A DNA stretch of 64,000 nucleotides, taken from positions 22,991 through 86,990 of the forward strand of contig MPUH01000188.1 in NCBI GenBank assembly GCA_001970955.1. The letters are read 5' to 3'. Source of the DNA: Stentor coeruleus. Lineage: Eukaryota; Ciliophora; Heterotrichea; Heterotrichida; Stentoridae. The notes under the pieces are model-generated. The model searched no databases and was not told where the DNA came from. It worked only from the letters and a program-made list of their open reading frames with translations. A program made the position numbers and the translations under genes. Of this stretch, positions 59,394-64,000 are shown piece by piece; position 1 is the first letter of the stretch; the number at the start of each line of letters is the position of its first letter.

Positions 59394-60866
59394 ATGGAAG
59401 CCAAATGCAAAGGGAAGTATATTCCTCCTCACAAAAGAGGACTTATAGCTTCTGACACACAGACTTCTAAATTTGAAGCTTTTATTAATAAAAAAGACTC
59501 AGAATCAGCAGAAAGTTCATGGGGTAGACGTGATAGAAGGAATGGATTATTAGATAGCAGGATCTTAACTGAGACTGAAGCTTTCTTTTCACCTATGAAA
59601 ACAGAAAGCGAAAGTTTTGAAGAGAACATGCCAATCGATATTAGCGAAGATTTCCCAGAAATGACAAGTTTTGAAGATTGTGAAGTCCATCAGACACTAT
59701 TAGAAAATATAAAAAAACTCCATTATAACAAACCTACACCTATCCAAAAGTACTCGATACCTGTATCTTTACAAAGAAGAGATCTTATGGCTTGTGCACA
59801 GACAGGTTCAGGTAAAACAGCAGCATATTTGTTCCCAATAATAGCTAAAATGTTAAATGATGGCCCTCCTCCATCACAAAATACAGTCCGTGGAGCAGTA
59901 CCAGTTAGTCTGATTATGGCCCCAACAAGAGAACTTTCAATACAGATTTATGAGGAAGCGCTTAAGTTTACATATAGAACTGGGATAAGAGTTGTTGTGG
60001 TATATGGAGGAGCAGATCCTAAAATCCAATCAAAAGAACTTGATCGAGGTGCTGATATTATAGTCGCTACACCTGGTAGACTGATAGATTTTACTAATCG
60101 TGGAAGGATAACTTTAAACTTAGTCAAGTATTTGATATTAGATGAGGCTGATAGGATGCTGGATATGGGTTTTGAACCACAAATAGTTATAATCCTTGAG
60201 AAAATGAATAAAGTTAGGGAAACTGGAATGTTTTCAGCTACTTTCCCACAGAGTATACAATTATTAGCTGCTGATTTAATGAAAGATTATATATTTTTAT
60301 CTGTAGGAAGGGTTGGGTCTACTACAGATAATATTACTCAGAAATTGTTTATGGTAGATGAAAATGAAAAAAGAGAGATTCTTAATCAGCAGATTAAAGA
60401 TATAAAAGGTCTTATATTGATTTTTGTTGAGACTAAAAGATCAGCTGATTTTCTTTGTGAATATTTGAGGAGAATGGATTATGGATGTACAACTTTACAT
60501 GGAGATAGGACTCAGGCTGAGAGAGAAAAAGCTTTGAGTGACTTTAAACATGAAAGATATAATATTTTAGTAGCTACTGATATTGCGGCTAGAGGGCTTG
60601 ATATACCAAATGTGAATTGTGTGATTAACTTTGACACGCCTAATAATATTGAAGATTATGTGCATAGGATTGGAAGGACGGGACGTATTGGGAAAAAAGG
60701 GATTGCGATATCTTTTATTAATGAGAAAAATAAACCTGTAGTCAAAGAGCTTTATAGTCTGCTTTACGAGTGTAATCAGGAGATTCCAGAATGGTTTGAG
60801 GACTTCTACAACTCACTTGTAATAAAAAAGCCTAAAACAAAAAGGATTTATAGAAATTTTAACTAG
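59394..60866 (+). CDS. DEAD-box RNA helicase, Ded1/DDX3 type
   Basis: A 490-residue ATP-dependent RNA helicase. The N terminus has GKYIPPHKRG, the Ded1/DDX3 eIF4E-binding-like YIPPH(L/K)R motif. The Q motif region is LHYNKPTPIQKYSIP. Motif I is AQTGSGKT (Lys141), Ia PTRELS, II DEAD (LDEADRMLDMGFEPQI), III SAT, V ARGLDIPNV and VI HRIGRTGR. All are intact. Ded1/DDX3 unwinds mRNA leaders during translation initiation. The C terminus ends shortly after IPEWFEDFYN and lacks the long RGG/Ser-Gly tail of animal DDX3, so the protein is shorter than the usual 600 or more residues. Confidence 0.95.
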   Translation: MEAKCKGKYIPPHKRGLIASDTQTSKFEAFINKKDSESAESSWGRRDRRNGLLDSRILTETEAFFSPMKTESESFEENMPIDISEDFPEMTSFEDCEVHQTLLENIKKLHYNKPTPIQKYSIPVSLQRRDLMACAQTGSGKTAAYLFPIIAKMLNDGPPPSQNTVRGAVPVSLIMAPTRELSIQIYEEALKFTYRTGIRVVVVYGGADPKIQSKELDRGADIIVATPGRLIDFTNRGRITLNLVKYLILDEADRMLDMGFEPQIVIILEKMNKVRETGMFSATFPQSIQLLAADLMKDYIFLSVGRVGSTTDNITQKLFMVDENEKREILNQQIKDIKGLILIFVETKRSADFLCEYLRRMDYGCTTLHGDRTQAEREKALSDFKHERYNILVATDIAARGLDIPNVNCVINFDTPNNIEDYVHRIGRTGRIGKKGIAISFINEKNKPVVKELYSLLYECNQEIPEWFEDFYNSLVIKKPKTKRIYRNFN

Positions 60867-60910
60867 ATAAGCCGTTTACGCCGAAAGTAATTATAATCTG
60901 TTTAATTTAC

Positions 60911-61603
60911 CTATACTATTTCCGTCCTATATTTGGTTTCACATTTTTCTGCATAAAGTCCTCTACCATTATGAACTTTAAACCCTGATATTTTTGGTAC
61001 ATACTTATTATGTTCCTGCAACGGATACATATCAGGATAACTTTGCAGTAAAACATGTGGAAATGAATTCCCAAAATATGCTCCATCCATTTCCACATTT
61101 CTATCTTTAGGATAATAAACATCTTGGCAACGAGGACAAAATACTTTAACCCTAGAAGTTCTAATATCATTAGACATACCTATAGGAATAACATTATGTC
61201 TTTCACAAAGTACTCTAGAACATGAACCAAACCTTCCTGCTAAATATTTTTCTCTCATTATAGCTAATCCTGGAGGAGTTTGAATAAAGCGCGCATGGAT
61301 CATACCATAAATATCGGTACAGCTTTGATAAAGTTCTAAAAACTGTTCATCTTGTAAGTCTTGTTCACTTGGTATTGATCCTGATAATATTTGAGTTAAA
61401 GCTTCAGAGTAGTTAGGTACTTTTGATTTTAGACCATATAGATTTGAACTATCGTGAATAAATTCTTCAGATACTTCAGCTAGGAATTCGTGGCCTTCAA
61501 GGGAACAGAACCATTGAATCCACCCAGTTTCTGATGATTCTTCTTCTTCGTTCATTTCGTAGTCACCTTCACTTTGAGATATGGATGAATCTTCATCTGA
61601 CAT
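60911..61603 (-). CDS. Casein kinase II regulatory (beta) subunit
   Basis: A 230-residue protein that aligns with CK2 beta across its length. It has an acidic Ser-rich N terminus (DEDSSISQSEGDYEMNEEEE), then ETGWIQWFCSLEGHEFLAEV, IPSEQDLQDEQFLELYQSCT and YGMIHARFIQTPPGLAIM. The zinc-finger dimer interface has CSRVLCERHNVIPIGMS followed by FCPRCQDVYYPK (CX4C and CX2C ligands). DGAYFGNSFPHVLL is the kinase-binding end. CK2 beta dimerises through the zinc finger and docks two catalytic CK2 alpha subunits, in nucleus and cytoplasm. Convergent with the helicase gene, 44 nt between stops. Confidence 0.96.
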   Translation of the reverse strand: MSDEDSSISQSEGDYEMNEEEESSETGWIQWFCSLEGHEFLAEVSEEFIHDSSNLYGLKSKVPNYSEALTQILSGSIPSEQDLQDEQFLELYQSCTDIYGMIHARFIQTPPGLAIMREKYLAGRFGSCSRVLCERHNVIPIGMSNDIRTSRVKVFCPRCQDVYYPKDRNVEMDGAYFGNSFPHVLLQSYPDMYPLQEHNKYVPKISGFKVHNGRGLYAEKCETKYRTEIV

Positions 61604-62289
61604 TTTGTATTGTTTAGAAAATGGATGTAGGAGAAGATGATAAGATTTTCGGATTTTTTTTGAGAATTGGATGTGGTATGAAATTATTGGTGCTAGGATG
61701 GGATCGAAGTATGGAAGGAGGATGGATATAGAAAGGGTTTGGAGATTGGGATTAAAATGATTTGTCGAAGAAATAATATGAATGGAATAAAAAGTTTGAT
61801 GAGATTATTTTTATATGTGATCTTATATTTTGTATAAAAATAGTTATACCTTTATATTTGATTAGAAATTTTGCTTTATTTTGACTTTAAATATGTTGCT
61901 AACTATATCAAAATCTGCTTATTTTAAGCATCTTTAAAAAATTTATATATATTTACCTAATTTCAAGAATAAAAACTTCAGCTTTATCTCAATACATCTT
62001 AAAAAAACTATTCTTTAATTGCTTATGAACCTCATTAAAAATCAAATTTTCTATAAAAGTCTAGTCTCATCTTAAACCTCATATTCATTCAAAATCTCAA
62101 TCTTAAAAATACCTTTTAAAAAAATAAACTTTAATTTCTAAAACCTGAAATATCTATTATCAATAAAAATCCATAAAATCTTATAATCTATCTAGTTTCC
62201 CTAAAACTTCCCCATTTCCTATTCTTGTAAAAATTGTTTATCCTCAAACTTTCCTTTAATCAAACTCATCTTCCACAAAAATCTTATTT

Positions 62290-62724
62290 TTATTCTTTTT
62301 CAAGTAACTTTGGCATAATCTCAAGGCAATACTGTATCCACTCCATGCTTAATAATCTAAACATGGTCCTACCCTTAATTATTCTATTTGAATAGTGCAT
62401 TTTCTTATAAAGTGTTCTATCTTTTGAAACTTTAAGCATTTTTTCTTATCTCCTCTATTATCCTTTCATTGTTTTTCTCATATCACAATTCCTAGAAATA
62501 TGACCTATTTCACCACAATTATAACAAATTTTTGTTACTTTAAAATCAAGTCTTCTCCCATAATTACTTTCAGAATTCCCATTTTGATTCCTAAGTTTTA
62601 AATTGCCTTGCTCAAGTCTATTAGTATCTAGCTTATCATAATTTAATACAGTTATATCAGAGTTCTTAGCAAAGTGATAATTTCAAGTTATATATCCTGC
62701 TTTTCTGCACTTATAGGAATTCAT
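62290..62724 (-). pseudogene. Decayed CCHC zinc-knuckle gene
   Basis: A complete CCHC knuckle CYNCGEIGHISRNC is encoded on the minus strand at 62485-62526. Upstream in the same frame, from an ATG at 62724, lies what looks like a second, broken knuckle: CRKAGYIT, TGA, NY, where His and the last Cys have become Tyr. Downstream of the intact knuckle two stops follow, then a separate 49-codon open stretch from ATG at 62439 to TAA at 62290 (KGRTMFRLLSMEWIQYCLEI). No intron with GT...AG rescues the TGA. I read it as a decayed zinc-knuckle gene, possibly of mobile-element origin; the origin is only a guess. Confidence 0.45.
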
Positions 62725-62796
62725 TTATCAGAAAAAATATCCATTTTTTAGTTACCTGCAGAGAAAGAGAGTGAAATAAACTTGGGAAAATAGTTG

Positions 62797-62929
62797 AATT
62801 AGGATGTTAGAAATAGGAGAAAGTTTATGAATTATTAGGATTTAGATGTTTTTAAAGTATCCATNAATTAGGATGTTAGAAATAGGAGAAAGTTTATGAA
62901 TTATTAGGATTTAGATGTTTTTAAAGTAT
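62797..62929. repeat. 64-nt duplication flanking an N (assembly join)
   Basis: 62797-62860 and 62866-62929 are identical, with ccat and the N at 62865 between. Same appearance as the joins in hydrolase 3. Confidence 0.88.
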
Positions 62930-63118
62930 TTGAGTAATTTTTTATATATTTTAGTTAGATATTAGATTTGTATTTAATAAATAGTTTACATGAGAAAAAT
63001 GCGTTATATATGTGTTAATGTTTTCAGCACATTAAATACTCAACTTAATGCTAAGGAAAACTCTCCTAAACATAAAATACAATTTTCATCATGTTCATGT
63101 ATATTCAAATTATAAACA

Positions 63119-63715
63119 ATGGATAATGCTAATATCCCGAAAGTGAGTGATGATAATAGAGATGTAAACATCAACAAAAATGAAGAAATTAAACCCAAAA
63201 CAGATGACTTTGATACAAATTCTGGAGAATTTCTTTTAAAAACCCTACTTCGTGCTCATTCATTTTTTGATAGTCTCATTATTATAACTGTGTTTGTATC
63301 TTTCTTTGATATTTATTCATATCTCTCTGTTCATCCCTCAGACCACATATTCCTTGCGCTGATTTTTTTGTATTGTATTATAAGTCTTAGTCTCAGTTTA
63401 TATGCTTTATTAAATTTTACAATCTCTCATATGATCTTTATTAAAAAAATTTTAGCTGGGTTTATTTGTAATCTTATATCATTGGTTGGAGCTTTTGGAT
63501 ATATTTACTATAAATGCATTGAGGATACTAGCAAAATTGATATTATTTATAACTTTAAGAAACTTAAAAATAACCAAAGAGACTATTTTGAAATCTGCAT
63601 TTCAGTTATATACTTCCGCGTTTTTGGTATAATAGTGGCATTATTTCAGGTGTTTAAGATTTTTTCAGTAGTAAATGTTATTAAAAGGAGAAAATCGCAA
63701 GCATTGATTAGATAG
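63119..63715 (+). CDS. Hypothetical four-helix membrane protein
   Basis: I do not recognise this 198-residue protein. A polar N terminus of about 40 residues (Asp/Asn/Lys-rich) precedes four hydrophobic segments: SLIIITVFVSFFDIYSYLSV, FLALIFLYCIISLSLSLYAL, ILAGFICNLISLVGAFGYIY and YFRVFGIIVALFQVFKIF. It ends in a basic KRRK tail, which suggests a cytosolic C terminus; with four helices the N terminus would be cytosolic too. Similar small tetraspan proteins are common in ciliates. No motif for a tetraspanin or claudin is evident. Confidence 0.65.
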   Translation: MDNANIPKVSDDNRDVNINKNEEIKPKTDDFDTNSGEFLLKTLLRAHSFFDSLIIITVFVSFFDIYSYLSVHPSDHIFLALIFLYCIISLSLSLYALLNFTISHMIFIKKILAGFICNLISLVGAFGYIYYKCIEDTSKIDIIYNFKKLKNNQRDYFEICISVIYFRVFGIIVALFQVFKIFSVVNVIKRRKSQALIR

Positions 63716-64000
63716 ATATAATGATTATAGGAATAATAGTTTAGATGAAGATAGAATTGGATTTTAGGAGATTTGAAGAAACATAGAGAAGTTAGGGAAA
63801 ATATAAATATAGGAAAATATTATTATATTAAAGTTTATCGCAAGCTAGGAGTTAGTGAATTTTCTAAGGAGATATTTTGTTGATAATTTTATAGTATTAA
63901 GATTAATGATAAAAATTATAGTTATAAATACATATTAAATATAATAATTATAATAGGATAATTGAAGATAATTAAATATAATTGGGTTATTATATAAAAG
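63716..64000. other. AT-rich intergenic end of the window
   Basis: G-containing and C-poor, as downstream of other plus-strand genes here. Nothing else seen. Confidence 0.6.

Larger units (their letters stand above)
61604..63118. other. Long gene-poor gap with a zinc-knuckle relic
   Basis: G-containing on + to about 61900, then C-containing and G-poor to about 62720, then G-containing. Holds the relic and the N-flanked duplication listed separately. No intact gene. Confidence 0.55.

Noticed and set aside
1-64000. Alternative genetic code for the whole window
   Set aside because: TAA, TAG and TGA all end well-recognised proteins at their expected lengths; TGG encodes Trp in conserved motifs.
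1-64000. CRISPR arrays, insertion sequences, prokaryotic operons
   Set aside because: No regularly spaced repeats, no transposase with intact domain and no bacterial gene organisation; the genes are eukaryotic.

Overview
The window looks like macronuclear DNA of a heterotrich ciliate, most probably Stentor coeruleus or a close relative. It is very AT-rich. Genes are compact and protein coding, and reading frames end at TAA, TAG and TGA, so the standard code appears to be in use, unlike most ciliates. All six introns I could place are 15 or 16 nt long with GTA...TAG ends, which is the hallmark of Stentor and its relatives. There are no operons and no bacterial signals. The species name is an inference; the intron size and code are read directly.

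Layout. 0-16 kb: the 3' end of an unknown membrane-anchored protein, an MFS transporter, a kinesin-8-like motor (1 intron), a PP2C phosphatase (2 introns), a SET-domain lysine/histidine methyltransferase of the Rubisco-LSMT/SETD type (1 intron), a TPR protein (one 16-nt intron), a CIBAR/FAM92 BAR protein, a DHHC palmitoyltransferase, a small basic protein and a calpain-like protein that has lost its catalytic cysteine. 16-30 kb: a 1743-residue Spt6 carrying four CCHC zinc knuckles and a Gly-Trp repeat tail, a decayed RING-finger relic, a small basic protein, two lipidation-type EF-hand-like paralogues, a Cys-rich RING-like protein, an unknown protein, a bromodomain-NET (BET-type) protein and a tRNA-Arg(UCU). 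31-55 kb: mainly beta-propeller proteins, namely three tandem WD40 paralogues and three genes with B-box, coiled coil and propeller (WD40, kelch, WD40). Among them lie a cyclic-nucleotide-binding-domain K+ channel and several small unknown proteins. 55-64 kb: three tandem monoacylglycerol-lipase-like hydrolases (the third disfigured by two assembly joins), ADF/cofilin, a Ded1/DDX3 DEAD-box helicase, CK2 beta and a four-helix membrane protein.

Common threads. Cortex, cilium and cytoskeleton proteins (kinesin, CIBAR, cofilin, calpain-like) and membrane-targeting proteins (MGC-type N termini, a DHHC enzyme) are frequent, but the neighbours do not form a pathway. The most interesting gene is the Spt6 with a possible Argonaute-hook tail. 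The most interesting genome-scale pattern is a sharp reversal of G/C strand skew in intergenic DNA, which marks where transcription units meet or part. Four longer gaps hold decayed coding sequence. One extra joining hazard: 15 nt is a multiple of three, so an intron without a stop would be invisible inside these reading frames, and I have not excluded such introns in the longer genes.
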